A program made the translations under genes and the position numbers. Below the pieces are notes generated by a model. It did not search any database and was not told the DNA's origin. It saw only the letters and a list, made by a program, of their open reading frames with translations. A stretch of DNA of 64,000 nt from Rhizobium sp. NXC24 (GTDB lineage Bacteria > Pseudomonadota > Alphaproteobacteria > Rhizobiales > Rhizobiaceae), in NCBI RefSeq assembly GCF_002944315.1, contig NZ_CP024311.1, positions 2,518,501 through 2,582,500 on the forward strand, in the 5' to 3' direction. Positions 11,032 to 20,304 of the stretch are shown here, piece by piece (within the stretch, counting starts at the first letter, position 1; each line of letters begins with the position of its first letter).

Positions 11032-11062
11032 CATAACCCGTTAAGTTTAACGAAAGGTTATG
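11032..11062. repeat. Inverted repeat in the rnpB-mraZ intergenic region
   Basis: CATAACC (11032-11038) is repeated in inverse at 11056-11062, enclosing a second inverted pair, CGTTAA/TTAACG (11039-11044/11047-11052). It lies about 40 bp upstream of the candidate dcw promoter. The 10786-11215 interval also holds a hairpin (CGGGCGA/TCGCCCG, 10815-10832) in the mraZ leader. It contains no convincing gene. Function is unknown; it may be a transcription-factor site or part of the rnpB 3' region. Confidence 0.35.
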
Positions 11063-11132
11063 ATCGCCCTGAACCGCCGATCCAAAACGGATTGTTTTCA
11101 CAGACGAAAACCCCTCCGCCGACACGGTCGGA

Positions 11133-11162
11133 AGACCGAAAAACCAAGGCTTTTGGCGGTCT
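11133..11162 (-). terminator. Weak candidate terminator downstream of rnpB
   Basis: On the minus strand an outer AGACCG/CGGTCT pair surrounds a short CCAA/TTGG hairpin directly followed by five Ts. It starts about 55 bases beyond the predicted rnpB 3' end. The inner stem is only four pairs, so the call is tentative. Confidence 0.3.
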
Positions 11163-11215
11163 GAGAAATTGTTTCCACAGGGCAATGACGAGCATCGACG
11201 CCGGTCGAAAATATG

Positions 11216-11625
11216 ATTTGCCAGTTGGCCTGTAAGCCGGGTTCTGTATGGCTCCGGCCGAGGCCGGAACGTGGCAGCCATTCATCTGGGACGACGCTTG
11301 CGCGCCGCCTCTTGCAACCCACCCGGATGACCGGCCCGGAAACGGGCTGGACCGCTTTCGCGATCCGCGTCATCCCTATTCGGTTTTGCTCCCGGTGGGG
11401 TTTACCGTGCCGCCGCTGTTGCCAGAGACGCGGTGGGCTCTTACCCCACCCTTTCACCCTTACCCGATCCGAAGACCAGGCGGTTTGCTTTCTGTGGCAC
11501 TTTCCCTGAGGTTGCCCCCGCCGGACGTTATCCGGCACCGTGTTTCCGTGGAGCCCGGACTTTCCTCACCCCACCGCCTTTCGGCATTGGTGAGGCGCGG
11601 CTGCCCGGCCAACTGGCAGGGCTCC
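11216..11625 (-). ncRNA. rnpB: RNase P RNA (bacterial type A)
   Basis: Catalytic RNA that removes 5' leaders from tRNA precursors. Read on the minus strand, the conserved 5' core TGAGGAAAGTCCGGGCTC lies near 11573-11556, and the 3' end carries AACCCGGCTTACAGGCC followed by AACTGGC. The P1 stem is visible as a perfect 11-bp complement between 11607-11617 and 11220-11230. The total of about 400 nt fits type A RNA. Exact ends are estimated. Overlapping open frames on both strands are not genes. Confidence 0.95.
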
Positions 11626-11683
11626 ATTAGCCGAGAGCGCCGGCAATTGCCATCGAAATATGCAGCTTTATTTCCGTTCGGAC

Positions 11684-12877
11684 CTAAGTACGGAAATGTG
11701 CAGAGAAATCCGTGCGGTAGCCGTCGTCCTTGATTCGGCCTTCGAGCAGCAGTTCGGCGCCGAGCCTGCCGATCTCGTCCGAACTCTTCGCCGCCGTGCC
11801 GCAGCCACCCGTTAGCACCGCTACGCGTGGTGACGACGTGTAACCGATCATGGGATAGCCAGTCGGCGAATAGGAAACGGCACAGGAATTGGTGAACGTC
11901 GATGGCCCTGTCAGGCTCGGAACCAGGTCGTGGATGATCCGCGTCAGGTGATCGCGTGCCTTGTCGCGACCGGCGGTTCGAAACCACTTACGCAAATCCG
12001 GCTCGTTTTCGAACTGGAGATCGTCTGGATCGCCGCCGATCTTGATGTAGTATTTCCCGTCAGGATAGCGGATCGGCGGCAGCAGGTAGATGCTGTCGGT
12101 ATGGTCAGGCCTCGAAGATATCAGCGACGGCATGGCCGAGAGCGCCTCGGCCTCCGCCTCGCCCACCTCGAAGAAAGCCACAGTGCGACCATAAACCTTC
12201 ACTTCAACCGGCTGCGGCAACAGATTCTCGGCAATGGAGAAACTGCCGGCGGCAAGCAGGACTCTCTCCGCCCGGAACGTCTCGCCTTCCGCCGTTGTGA
12301 CGACCGCCAGACGGTCCTCGTCGCGGATCGAGACAACCGTCTGCTTGATGACGCGAGCCCCCGCCTTCTCCGCCAGCAACGACTGTGCCTTCACCAGCCG
12401 CCGCGGGCTGATATGTCCCGCGCCTTTCGGCTCGTAGACGCCCTCGCTGCCTTCAGCAAAGGAGAAGAAGGGGAATTTCGCCTTCAGCGCAGCGTCGTCC
12501 AGAAGCTCCGTCCGGACACCGAGCCGAGCTGCCGCATCGACGACATTGCTGACGTAGTCATGGGCGCCGCCACGCTTGGACCCGACCACAAGGCAGCCGA
12601 CCGGGGCGTAGAATTGAATGCCGCTGTCGCGCTCGATCTCCGCATAGCGGCCGATCGAACGGTTGGCGAGCCGCGCCCAGTCGGCGTCGGGATCGATGGT
12701 GCGGGTGATCCGGCCTTCGTCATAGTGACTGCCGAAAACGCCCTGGTGGTTCACACGGTCTTCGGGCTCGTCCGGGCCGATGACGGCTATGCCGTCTGTC
12801 TGTTTGGCCAGATGGCGCGCGGCAGCAGCCCCCATCATTCCTCGACCGACGACGATGAACCTGAAATCCGCTGCCAT
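11684..12877 (-). CDS. FAD-dependent amine oxidase, DAO family (MSOX/MTOX-like)
   Basis: A 397-residue cytoplasmic flavoprotein. The dinucleotide fold is at the N-terminus (FIVVGRGMMGAAAARHL). GSHYDEGRITR near residue 50 closely resembles monomeric sarcosine oxidase and N-methyltryptophan oxidase. A cysteine in TNSCAVSYSPTGYPMIGY sits where those enzymes attach FAD covalently. The likely reaction is oxidative demethylation or deamination of a secondary or N-methylated amino acid; the substrate cannot be told from sequence. It ends 58 bp before the rnpB 5' end. A 7-bp inverted repeat (11671-11696) overlaps the stop codon. Confidence 0.8.
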   Translation of the reverse strand: MAADFRFIVVGRGMMGAAAARHLAKQTDGIAVIGPDEPEDRVNHQGVFGSHYDEGRITRTIDPDADWARLANRSIGRYAEIERDSGIQFYAPVGCLVVGSKRGGAHDYVSNVVDAAARLGVRTELLDDAALKAKFPFFSFAEGSEGVYEPKGAGHISPRRLVKAQSLLAEKAGARVIKQTVVSIRDEDRLAVVTTAEGETFRAERVLLAAGSFSIAENLLPQPVEVKVYGRTVAFFEVGEAEAEALSAMPSLISSRPDHTDSIYLLPPIRYPDGKYYIKIGGDPDDLQFENEPDLRKWFRTAGRDKARDHLTRIIHDLVPSLTGPSTFTNSCAVSYSPTGYPMIGYTSSPRVAVLTGGCGTAAKSSDEIGRLGAELLLEGRIKDDGYRTDFSAHFRT

Positions 12878-12959
12878 GTTATGTCCCTCGCAAATGATCG
12901 CAAATTCGATAACATGGAAAGCGAGTCCGCCCCACCCGCAATCCTCTTAAAAGCGGCGA

Positions 12960-13517
12960 TTAATCGAGGAGCGCCAGCACCTTACCGCAATATTTCTGCG
13001 AGACCGGATTCATGCGCGTTGCTGCATGACCGGCATTGTATTTGAGGATGGTGTTGCAGGTTGGTCCACCGCCAAGTTGCTGTGCCGCGGCGAGGTATTT
13101 CATGCCGAACTTGATGTTCGTCTCGGGATCGTAAAGTCCCTTGGCACTGCCCGAATAGCCCATCAGCTTTGCGGTCGTGGGCTTGATCTGCATCAGGCCG
13201 ATCTCGCCGGCACTACCGCGCCGTTTTGGATTGAAATTGCTTTCGATCTGAATGACCGCGGTCGCCAATTCGACCGGCACGCCGTTCTGCTTAGCGTATT
13301 TGGTAATCAGCGCCGAATAGGGATTTTGCGTCGTGAAGGAGTTTTCCGCATCTCTCAATTCGGCGGGGACACTCGGCATTGGATAGCCGACCGTACGCGT
13401 AATGATCTGCAGGGGGACGGTCTGGGTTTTCTCGCCGTGGGGGTCGGCATAGGCGCAATCATATCCTGTCAGCAGTACGCTCACGCACGCTGCCGCCGCA
13501 ACAATCAGATTTTTCAT
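12960..13517 (-). CDS. Secreted lytic transglycosylase (SLT family)
   Basis: A 185-residue protein with a signal peptide ending near CAYA-D (about residue 25). The SLT domain follows: the catalytic glutamate in VIQIESNFNP, then GLMQIKPTTAKLMGY, ETNIKFGMKYL and YNAGHAA. It would cleave the MurNAc-GlcNAc bond in the periplasm, leaving 1,6-anhydroMurNAc. The protein is essentially a bare catalytic domain. About 270 bp without a gene (13518-13783) separates it from the amidase; that stretch holds a repeated CGTTACG but nothing else recognisable. Confidence 0.88.
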   Translation of the reverse strand: MKNLIVAAAACVSVLLTGYDCAYADPHGEKTQTVPLQIITRTVGYPMPSVPAELRDAENSFTTQNPYSALITKYAKQNGVPVELATAVIQIESNFNPKRRGSAGEIGLMQIKPTTAKLMGYSGSAKGLYDPETNIKFGMKYLAAAQQLGGGPTCNTILKYNAGHAATRMNPVSQKYCGKVLALLD

Positions 13518-13783
13518 TTAGTCTTTTGTCTCCGAGCGCGGAACCGTGGACAGCACAAGCCATCAGTCCGGCGGGAGGCAAAAAGAGCCGCCGGAGTTCA
13601 CGGTCCCCGTTATTCTTTACGGCCGCGCGACACACAAACTAACTTGCGCGACCGCCGTTCAAGCGGGCGCCGTTAGACCAGCCCAATGCGGAGATAATAG
13701 GGAAATGATGTGGCGCTGAAGCACGTTACGCATTTTGAGCGTTACGGCGTCTATTCCACCGTAAAAACGAGGCCCACCTACCC

Positions 13784-14545
13784 TTAGGAGAAGCGAGGCA
13801 GCGCGGACAGCAAACGATGAAGTGTATCGATGGTCGAAAAATCGGCGATCCCATCCACTCGCTCCTGGCGAAAATGGCGCTGGAAAGCCTCGACGTCTCC
13901 CGCCAGTTTTGTGGAGAATTCGCCTGTAATTTCCGTTTCATAACCATAGAGCGAGAGCATGGATTGCAAAGCCTCGATCGGCTGCCCGACATCGCCCCTC
14001 TGAAAGAACCGCCCGCCGGTGATCGGCGTCGGTTCGACCCAGTGGCCGACGCCCGCTTCGGCCAGTCGCGCCCACGGAAATTTTTCGCCCGGATCGACCT
14101 TGCGAACAGGAGCGACATCGGAGTGTGCAAGCACACGCTCAGGTGAAATCGCCCAGCGATGGCCGCAATCACGACACAGTTCGATGACCGCCTCGATCTG
14201 TGCATCGGGAAAATCCGGCAGCCCGCCGGGATGACCGGCATTGGCGATTTCGATGCCGATCGACAGCGAATTGATGTCGGCCTCGTTATGCCAGACGCTC
14301 TTGCCGGCATGCCAGGCACGACGTTCCTCCGGTACGAGCTGGATCACCCGCCCATCCTCGAAGACGAAGTAATGGCTCGACACCTGGCTCTCGTCGCGAC
14401 AGAGCCAATCAAGCGCGCCTTCGGCCGTGCCCATGCCGGTATAGTGCAGCAGGATCATGTCTGGCTTGCGCCCGTCCCGCCGCTCGCCATGGTTCGGCGA
14501 CGGCTGCACGCTGGCACCGGAAAAATCTGCCGCAAAGGAACTCAT
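13784..14545 (-). CDS. AmpD-like N-acetylmuramoyl-L-alanine amidase with peptidoglycan-binding domain
   Basis: A 253-residue protein without a clear signal peptide. Amidase_2 domain (about residues 10-165): zinc-ligand region MILLHYTGMGT (His34), SSHYFVFEDG, and AHSDVAPVRKVDPG with the second histidine and the aspartate. A PG_binding_1 domain follows (about 180-250: GDVGQPIEALQSMLSLYGY). It probably removes stem peptides from anhydromuropeptides during cell-wall recycling. The ATG overlaps the upstream stop (ATGA), so it is co-translated with the TerB/J-domain gene. Confidence 0.9.
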   Translation of the reverse strand: MSSFAADFSGASVQPSPNHGERRDGRKPDMILLHYTGMGTAEGALDWLCRDESQVSSHYFVFEDGRVIQLVPEERRAWHAGKSVWHNEADINSLSIGIEIANAGHPGGLPDFPDAQIEAVIELCRDCGHRWAISPERVLAHSDVAPVRKVDPGEKFPWARLAEAGVGHWVEPTPITGGRFFQRGDVGQPIEALQSMLSLYGYETEITGEFSTKLAGDVEAFQRHFRQERVDGIADFSTIDTLHRLLSALPRFS

Positions 14546-15252
14546 GCAGCGCGGCGTTCTTTCTCGATTTCCGCGTAGGCTGCATTGAGCGCCGCCATGC
14601 GCTCATTGGCGATGAGGTGGAATTCCTCCGGCACACCGCGCGAGACGAGGCGGTCAGGGTGATTCTCATAGACCAGGCCATGATAGCGGCGACGGATGGT
14701 CGTGAAATCGTCCTGGGGCGATACGCCGAGCACCTTGTAGGGATCGCGGCCGCCGGCGCTGACATGGCGCGCCATGATCTGTTCGAAACGCTGCTCGCTC
14801 ATATGGAAGATCTGAGCAATATGCTGCAGGAAGGCCATTTCCTTCTCGTGGATCAGACCATCAGCCTTGGCGATATGGAAGAGACCATCGAGCACGTCTT
14901 CCAGCACCGGGCAATTCTTCGCGCAGGTGACGCAGAGCGACGACAGCTTTTCTGCATAGGCCTCGTAGCCCGCAACGTCCTGGCGTGCCAGATTATAAAG
15001 ACGTGCGACGTTCTTCGCCTGATCCGGCGGAAATTCGAAAATCTCACGGAAGGCGTTGACCTCGTTTTCGGTCACCACGCCATCGGCCTTCGCCATCTTG
15101 GCGGAAAGCGCGATGATAGCGACGGAAAAGGCCACCTTGCGGCGGGTCTCCGGATCGCCTTCGAACAGCGTACGAATGGCTTCGACCACTGCCGACAGGG
15201 CATTGCCAGCGGTGCCACCAACAGCATTCAGCAATTTTTCCCAAAACGACAT
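14542..15252 (-). CDS. TerB-type plus J-domain co-chaperone (DjlA-like, no membrane anchor)
   Basis: A 236-residue protein. A TerB-like helical domain spans about residues 35-155 (AKADGVVTENEV and AKADGLIHEKEM repeats). A C-terminal J domain (about 170-232) contains the HPD motif in YENHPDRLVSRG, which stimulates DnaK ATPase. E. coli DjlA has the same domain order but an N-terminal membrane segment; here the N-terminus (MSFWEKLLNAVGGTAGNAL) is at best a short amphipathic helix. It is the first gene of a pair with the amidase. Its DnaK clients are unknown. Confidence 0.85.
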   Translation of the reverse strand: MSFWEKLLNAVGGTAGNALSAVVEAIRTLFEGDPETRRKVAFSVAIIALSAKMAKADGVVTENEVNAFREIFEFPPDQAKNVARLYNLARQDVAGYEAYAEKLSSLCVTCAKNCPVLEDVLDGLFHIAKADGLIHEKEMAFLQHIAQIFHMSEQRFEQIMARHVSAGGRDPYKVLGVSPQDDFTTIRRRYHGLVYENHPDRLVSRGVPEEFHLIANERMAALNAAYAEIEKERRAA

Positions 15253-15536
15253 GATGGTCTCAATTACCCCTTCTGAATAGAAACACGTTGATCAAATAAT
15301 GGTTGCGATTGCAAGGAGTCCATTGGTCGCACAGACGAAAACACTTTTCACAATTCGGTAATGATGGCGTGTTCGAAGCTGTGATTTGCGATTCCGCCGG
15401 ATCGGGCAACTCATTGCCCGGATGAAAAAGCAAGCACGCATTTCTTAAATTCTTTACTTTACAGCCATGCCCGCCTGTCGCATCCATTCCGAGGCAATCA
15501 CCGAAATGAGGCAGCCCGGCTGCGAGGAGGATACCC

Positions 15537-16748
15537 ATGGCCAAACAGAAAGTCGCAATGCTCACCGCCGGCGGATTGGCGCCCTGTCTCTCCTCTGCGG
15601 TCGGCGGCCTGATCCAGCGCTACAGCGACGTTGCGCCCGATCTCGACATTATAGCCTATCGCTCCGGCTATCAGGGCGTTCTGCTGGGTGACCGCATCGA
15701 GGTGACGCCTGGCATGCGCGAGCGTGCACATCTATTGCACCGCTACGGCGGCTCGCCGATCGGCAACAGCCGCGTCAAGCTCACCAACGCCGCCGACTGC
15801 GTCAAACGCGGTCTCGTCAAGGAAGGCGAAAATCCGCTGCGCGTGGCCGCCGAGCGCCTCGCCTCCGACGGCGTCACCATTCTCCATACAATTGGCGGTG
15901 ACGACACCAACACGACCGCAGCCGATCTTGCCGCCTACCTCGGCGCCAACGGCTATAACTTGACCGTGGTCGGCCTGCCGAAGACGGTCGACAACGATGT
16001 CGTGCCGATCCGCCAGTCCCTCGGCGCCTGGACGGCGGCCGAAGTCGGCGCGCATTTCTTCGACAATGTCAGCAACGAACAGACCGCCGCTCCGCGCACC
16101 CTCGTCATCCATGAAGTCATGGGCAGAAGCTGCGGCTGGCTGACGGCGGCGACAGCCCGCGCCTATATTCAGAAGACCAGTGCCAATGAATATGTGGATG
16201 GCTTCATGATGAATGCCGCCATGAAGAGCATCGACGGCCTCTATCTCCCGGAAATGGCCTTCGACATCGAAGCAGAAGCCGAGCGCCTGAAGGCCGTTAT
16301 GGACAAGACTGGCCAGGTGACGCTGTTCGTTTCGGAAGGCGCCGGCCTCGAGGCCATCGTGGCCGAGCGGGAAGCTGCCGGTGAAACCATCAAGCGCGAT
16401 GCCTTCGGTCATGTGAAGATCGACACTATCAATGTCGGCAACTGGTTCCAGAAGCAATTCGCCACCCTGCTCGGCGCAGAGCGCTCCCTGGTGCAAAAGT
16501 CGGGCTATTTTGCCCGCTCGGCGCCCGCTAACGGCGACGACCTGCGCCTGATCCAGGGCATGGTCGACCTCGCGGTCGAAAGCGCATTGAATAAGATCTC
16601 GGGCGTCACCGGCCATGACGAAGGCCAGGGCGGCAAGCTGCGCACCATCGAATTCCCGCGCATCAAGGGCGGCAAGCCCTTTGATCTGTCCCTGCCGTGG
16701 TTCGCCGAAGTCATGGATCACATCGGGCAAAAATACGCGCAATCCTAA
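15537..16748 (+). CDS. pfp: Pyrophosphate-dependent 6-phosphofructokinase
   Basis: A 403-residue PFK-family enzyme interconverting fructose 6-phosphate and fructose 1,6-bisphosphate. The motif GGDDTN (residues 120-125) has aspartate where ATP-dependent enzymes have glycine, and PKTVDND (148-154) keeps the lysine typical of PPi users, so pyrophosphate is the predicted donor and the reaction is reversible. MGRSCGWL is the sugar-phosphate binding signature. The start has GAGGAGG 8 bases upstream. The 284-bp gap before it (15253-15536) holds a hairpin at 15403-15420 and otherwise nothing recognised. Confidence 0.93.
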   Translation: MAKQKVAMLTAGGLAPCLSSAVGGLIQRYSDVAPDLDIIAYRSGYQGVLLGDRIEVTPGMRERAHLLHRYGGSPIGNSRVKLTNAADCVKRGLVKEGENPLRVAAERLASDGVTILHTIGGDDTNTTAADLAAYLGANGYNLTVVGLPKTVDNDVVPIRQSLGAWTAAEVGAHFFDNVSNEQTAAPRTLVIHEVMGRSCGWLTAATARAYIQKTSANEYVDGFMMNAAMKSIDGLYLPEMAFDIEAEAERLKAVMDKTGQVTLFVSEGAGLEAIVAEREAAGETIKRDAFGHVKIDTINVGNWFQKQFATLLGAERSLVQKSGYFARSAPANGDDLRLIQGMVDLAVESALNKISGVTGHDEGQGGKLRTIEFPRIKGGKPFDLSLPWFAEVMDHIGQKYAQS

Positions 16749-16807
16749 TTGACGGATCGCAAATCCAATGTCTTTGCTGGCGGCGAATAGGAATAGAGGA
16801 GGATTCC

Positions 16808-17443
16808 ATGTCCATCGAAACCTGGCTCGCGTTCGCCGCCGCATCCTGCATTATGCTGGCAATACCCGGTCCGACCATTCTCCTTGTGATCTCATATGCA
16901 CTCGGCCACGGTCGTAAGACGGCGCTGGCAACGGTGACCGGCGTAACGCTTGGCGATTTCACGGCGATGACTGCCTCGCTCGCTGGTCTCGGCGCCCTTC
17001 TCGCCACCTCGGCCACTCTGTTCACGATTCTCAAGCTGATCGGCGCAGCCTACCTGATGTTTCTGGGAATCAAGCTCTGGCGCGCCCCGATTGTGACCGG
17101 CCCGATGGGCGACAATGACAATCTTCCCGAGGAAAAGCCGCTCAAGATTTTACTGCACGCTTACGTTGTGACCGCCTTGAACCCGAAGAGCATTGTCTTC
17201 TTCATCGCCTTCGTGCCGCAGTTTCTCGACCTGTCGAAGCCCTTCCTTCAGCAAACCGTTATTTTGGAGGCGACATTCCTCACTCTGGCAGCACTGAACT
17301 CCCTGCTCTACGTTTTCATCGCCGATATGGCGCGCGGTTTTATTCGCAAGGCAAGCGTGCAACGCGCCGTTAACCGGACGGGCGGAACCCTGTTGATAGC
17401 CGCCGGCGCAGTGACCGCCGGATATCGCCGGTTGGCCGCTTGA
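16808..17443 (+). CDS. LysE/RhtB-family amino acid exporter
   Basis: A 211-residue inner-membrane protein with about six hydrophobic segments. The LysE family signature is present early (IPGPTILLVISYALGHGRKTA) and again at the NPKSIVFFIAFVPQF segment. Family members export amino acids or homoserine lactones; the substrate here is unknown. The ATG at 16808 follows AGAGGAGG with a good spacing; a longer frame overlapping the pfp end lacks support. It lies 59 bp after pfp in the same direction. Confidence 0.88.
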   Translation: MSIETWLAFAAASCIMLAIPGPTILLVISYALGHGRKTALATVTGVTLGDFTAMTASLAGLGALLATSATLFTILKLIGAAYLMFLGIKLWRAPIVTGPMGDNDNLPEEKPLKILLHAYVVTALNPKSIVFFIAFVPQFLDLSKPFLQQTVILEATFLTLAALNSLLYVFIADMARGFIRKASVQRAVNRTGGTLLIAAGAVTAGYRRLAA

Positions 17444-17557
17444 TGCTGTCCAGGGTTGCGGGGCGATCACGGATAGGTTAATGGGGGATTCATAAATTTA
17501 TCAACCCTGTGGCTGATTTGCACCGCAGGGCGGTTTGGTTTTTTCGAAAGTGACAGA

Positions 17558-18715
17558 ATGGTAGCGATCGGATTTCCCAGCCTAAAGCGCAGCGTTGCCT
17601 TTTCGGCAATGATGTGCGGCGTCCTCGCAGGGTGTGCAAGCACTCAGCAGCAGACGTCCCAGGCAGAACTCCCGTCGGCACAAACCAACGTGCCGCATCC
17701 GAATACAAACCCGGCTCCGGTCGGTGCTGCGTCGACCACAGGCGGCGTAGCGGTGGCTTCCACCACACCAGCTACAGGCCAGCAGATTCAGCCTCAGCAG
17801 CAGGCAGCATTGATGAAGTCGGACCGGGTTGGCGCCGGTTCGGTGGCTCCGAATCAGATTCAGGCAGCCCAGGACCGCATGGTTGGTCCGGTGGCAAATG
17901 CACCGAATGCAGCGAACCAGGGTACTGTCGCGATAGCGGCCGTAACCGGCGCGCCCGCAGCGGGCACATCCGCAGCCGCCGCTTATGCGGCCTCCGACGA
18001 ACCCGTGGTTCCCACCGTCGTCGCCATCCCGATCCCGAACCCGGCACGTCCAGGCGATACCGCGCTGCTGCCGGTGTCAGGTTCCGCGACCCAGGGTCAG
18101 GCGACCATTCCGATGACGTCGGACGTGGCGGCCATTCAGTCCGTCGTTCCGACGCCCCGCCCGGGCGAAGATGCACCGATCATGGCGCCTGCCGAAGTCG
18201 CCTATGCCGCGCCGATGCAGATCGCCGGCATGGGTTATGCGGACACCCGCATGCATTATGATTTCAACTTCGATGCCAGCGGCCCGACGGTCGTTTCGGC
18301 GGTACTGACCCCTCAGAATTACGATTCCGACGTGCCGGCGGAGGAGAAGAGCTACGTTTCGAAGCTCATCCAGAAATATGCCAAGCTTTATGAAATTCCG
18401 GAATCTTTGATCCATCGCGTCGTTCATCGCGAGAGCCGCTACAATCCGAAGGCATATAACCGCGGCGGTTACTTTGGCCTGATGCAGATTAGATACAACA
18501 CGGCCAAGTCCATGGGCTACGACGGTCCGCCTGCAGGCCTACTCGATGCCGAGACCAACATCAAATATGCCGCGAAATATCTGCGCGGCGCATGGATGGT
18601 GGCCGACAACAAGGCCGAGGCCAAAGAAGCCAATGCCGTTCAGCTCTATGCGCGCGGCTATTATTATGATGCCAAGCGCAAGGGCCTGCCGGACGTCGCG
18701 CAAGGCAATTACTGA
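17558..18715 (+). CDS. Lytic transglycosylase lipoprotein
   Basis: A 385-residue protein with a lipoprotein signal (VLAGC, lipidated Cys26). A long Ala/Pro/Gln/Thr-rich linker (about residues 27-260) follows, probably a flexible spacer. The C-terminal SLT domain (about 275-380) has the catalytic glutamate in RVVHRESRYNP, GLMQIRYNTAKSMGY, ETNIKYAAKYL and the YARGYYYDAK end. It should act on periplasmic peptidoglycan from a membrane-anchored position. The stop is 10 bp from the convergent serine hydrolase stop, with no obvious terminator between. Confidence 0.88.
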   Translation: MVAIGFPSLKRSVAFSAMMCGVLAGCASTQQQTSQAELPSAQTNVPHPNTNPAPVGAASTTGGVAVASTTPATGQQIQPQQQAALMKSDRVGAGSVAPNQIQAAQDRMVGPVANAPNAANQGTVAIAAVTGAPAAGTSAAAAYAASDEPVVPTVVAIPIPNPARPGDTALLPVSGSATQGQATIPMTSDVAAIQSVVPTPRPGEDAPIMAPAEVAYAAPMQIAGMGYADTRMHYDFNFDASGPTVVSAVLTPQNYDSDVPAEEKSYVSKLIQKYAKLYEIPESLIHRVVHRESRYNPKAYNRGGYFGLMQIRYNTAKSMGYDGPPAGLLDAETNIKYAAKYLRGAWMVADNKAEAKEANAVQLYARGYYYDAKRKGLPDVAQGNY

Positions 18716-18725
18716 TTATCCCGGA

Positions 18726-20138
18726 TCATTTCGCCAGCGCCGGTTGGGCCATGTCCTGACCGGCGTTGATTATATCCAGTATCCTCTTCAGTAGAATTTG
18801 CGGCTTATAGTCCAGCCAGCCCGGCGTCAGCCCCATGCGCACCAGCACGAGATTGGCTGACGGCACAATGGCGACGCTCTGGCCATCATGTCCGAGCATC
18901 CAGAACGTATCCGTCGGCAGGCCGAACTGCGCATCCGAACCACCGGGACCGGCAAGCCAGGCTTGAACCTGCGTATAGATGCCTTCGGATGCCGTCGTCG
19001 GAGTGCGCATCGCGCCAACAAAGCCTTCCGGCAACAGGCGCTGGCCCTTCCAGACACCATCCTGCAGCAGGAATTGGCCAAAGCGCGCCCAGTCGCGCGG
19101 CGTCGCATAAAGATAGGAACTGCCGACATAAGTACCGCGCTCATCGGCTTCCAACACAGCGCTGAACATGCCGAGCGGCGCAAACAACGCTTCACGCGGA
19201 TAGGTGATCGCCGCACTCTCATTGGGAAGCTTGTTCATCCAAATCCGAGAGAGCAGCGTCGCCGTGCCGCTGGAATAGCTGAATCGTTCGCCTGCCGCCG
19301 CCTCTTGAGGCGCACTCGAGGCAACCCTGGTCGAATCCGGATCGAGATAGAGCATGCGCGTCACGTCTGAGACTGCGCCATATCCCTCATTGAAGGCCAA
19401 ACCGCTCTCCATGCTAAGGAGATCGCTGAGCTTGATGTTCTTGCGCGCGTCGGCACTCCATTGCGGCAAAAGATTCTGATCGTCGAAGGACATGCGGCCG
19501 GAAAGCATGAGGCGGCCGATGATGGCGGCATTGACGGTCTTCGTCATCGACCAGCCGATCAAAGGCGTGCCCTTGTCGAATCCCTCGCCATAGGTCTCCG
19601 CGATGATGCGGCCGTTCTTGACGACGACGATGGCGCGCATGGCGGGACCGGCAAAGTCCGGATTGGCAAGGAGCTTGGAGAGCGCGAGGCCGGTGTCGTC
19701 TTGGCCCAGCACGGCCTTATCGCCATCCGGCCAAGGAGAATCGCTTTTGGCCGCTTTGATCTTATTGAGGAACGCCGCGCTGCGCGCCGCCGGCAGATCG
19801 CCGTCCGGCACCGTCGTGCAGCCGAGCGCGCCGCGGTAGAGCGCATAGTTTGGTGCAAACATGCCGAGAAAGCGGGCGGTTACCACGCCTTCCTCTCGAT
19901 TGACCGAAACCCGAACGAGCTTCAGCGCCGGATTGCCCGGCGCCTGCACGTCATCCGCCAATATCCGCTCGGGATCGCGCTTGGCGATAAAGGTATTCGA
20001 GCAGACGATCTTGGCGGCATAGCCGTCCCCGACCCTCAACAATTCCGGTGGCCAGACCGAAAGCCAGACCGCACCGCCCGCGACAATGATCAGCAGCAAA
20101 AAAACAAGAGCCCCGACCACTCTCGATATTAAACGCAT
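18726..20138 (-). CDS. Serine hydrolase of the class C beta-lactamase/esterase family
   Basis: A 470-residue protein with an N-terminal membrane anchor or uncleaved signal (about residues 5-27) and a beta-lactamase-like domain. The nucleophile motif is SMTK (in IGWSMTKTVNAA). The second motif is YSSG rather than the usual YxN, and the third is HDGQ in place of KTG, patterns common in family VIII esterases and related periplasmic hydrolases rather than true beta-lactamases. The chosen ATG gives MRLISRVVGALVFLLL and has GGAGG upstream. Confidence 0.8.
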   Translation of the reverse strand: MRLISRVVGALVFLLLIIVAGGAVWLSVWPPELLRVGDGYAAKIVCSNTFIAKRDPERILADDVQAPGNPALKLVRVSVNREEGVVTARFLGMFAPNYALYRGALGCTTVPDGDLPAARSAAFLNKIKAAKSDSPWPDGDKAVLGQDDTGLALSKLLANPDFAGPAMRAIVVVKNGRIIAETYGEGFDKGTPLIGWSMTKTVNAAIIGRLMLSGRMSFDDQNLLPQWSADARKNIKLSDLLSMESGLAFNEGYGAVSDVTRMLYLDPDSTRVASSAPQEAAAGERFSYSSGTATLLSRIWMNKLPNESAAITYPREALFAPLGMFSAVLEADERGTYVGSSYLYATPRDWARFGQFLLQDGVWKGQRLLPEGFVGAMRTPTTASEGIYTQVQAWLAGPGGSDAQFGLPTDTFWMLGHDGQSVAIVPSANLVLVRMGLTPGWLDYKPQILLKRILDIINAGQDMAQPALAK

Positions 20139-20304
20139 ATCACACACCCTCCGAAGGAATGCGGAGACAATCAGGAAATGCAGGAATGTGAAAGACCTAT
20201 CGTCGCCACAGCCTTGCAAATATCACCGTGACGGCCCTACCGGCCGGGTCTGCCAACAGTCCACGTCATCAGACTGTAGCATTGCCGGGTTACACGCGCT
20301 GAAC

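Noticed and set aside
11213..11733. Several open frames of 65-175 codons on both strands
   Set aside because: They overlie the RNase P RNA, whose P1 stem and conserved core are clear.
13730..13770. Direct repeat CGTTACG separated by nine bases in the gene-free stretch after the amidase gene
   Set aside because: Only two short copies without symmetry or a clear promoter; too weak to call an operator.
15260..15565. A 101-codon minus-strand frame upstream of pfp
   Set aside because: It overlaps the pfp start on the opposite strand, has no ribosome-binding site or domain, and its composition is unlike neighbouring genes.
15537..16748. Assignment as ATP-dependent phosphofructokinase
   Set aside because: GGDD and PKTVDND are the residues expected for a pyrophosphate-using enzyme.
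18726..20138. A true class C beta-lactamase
   Set aside because: YSSG and HDGQ replace the canonical YxN and KTG motifs, and the protein has a membrane anchor, so resistance function is not supported.
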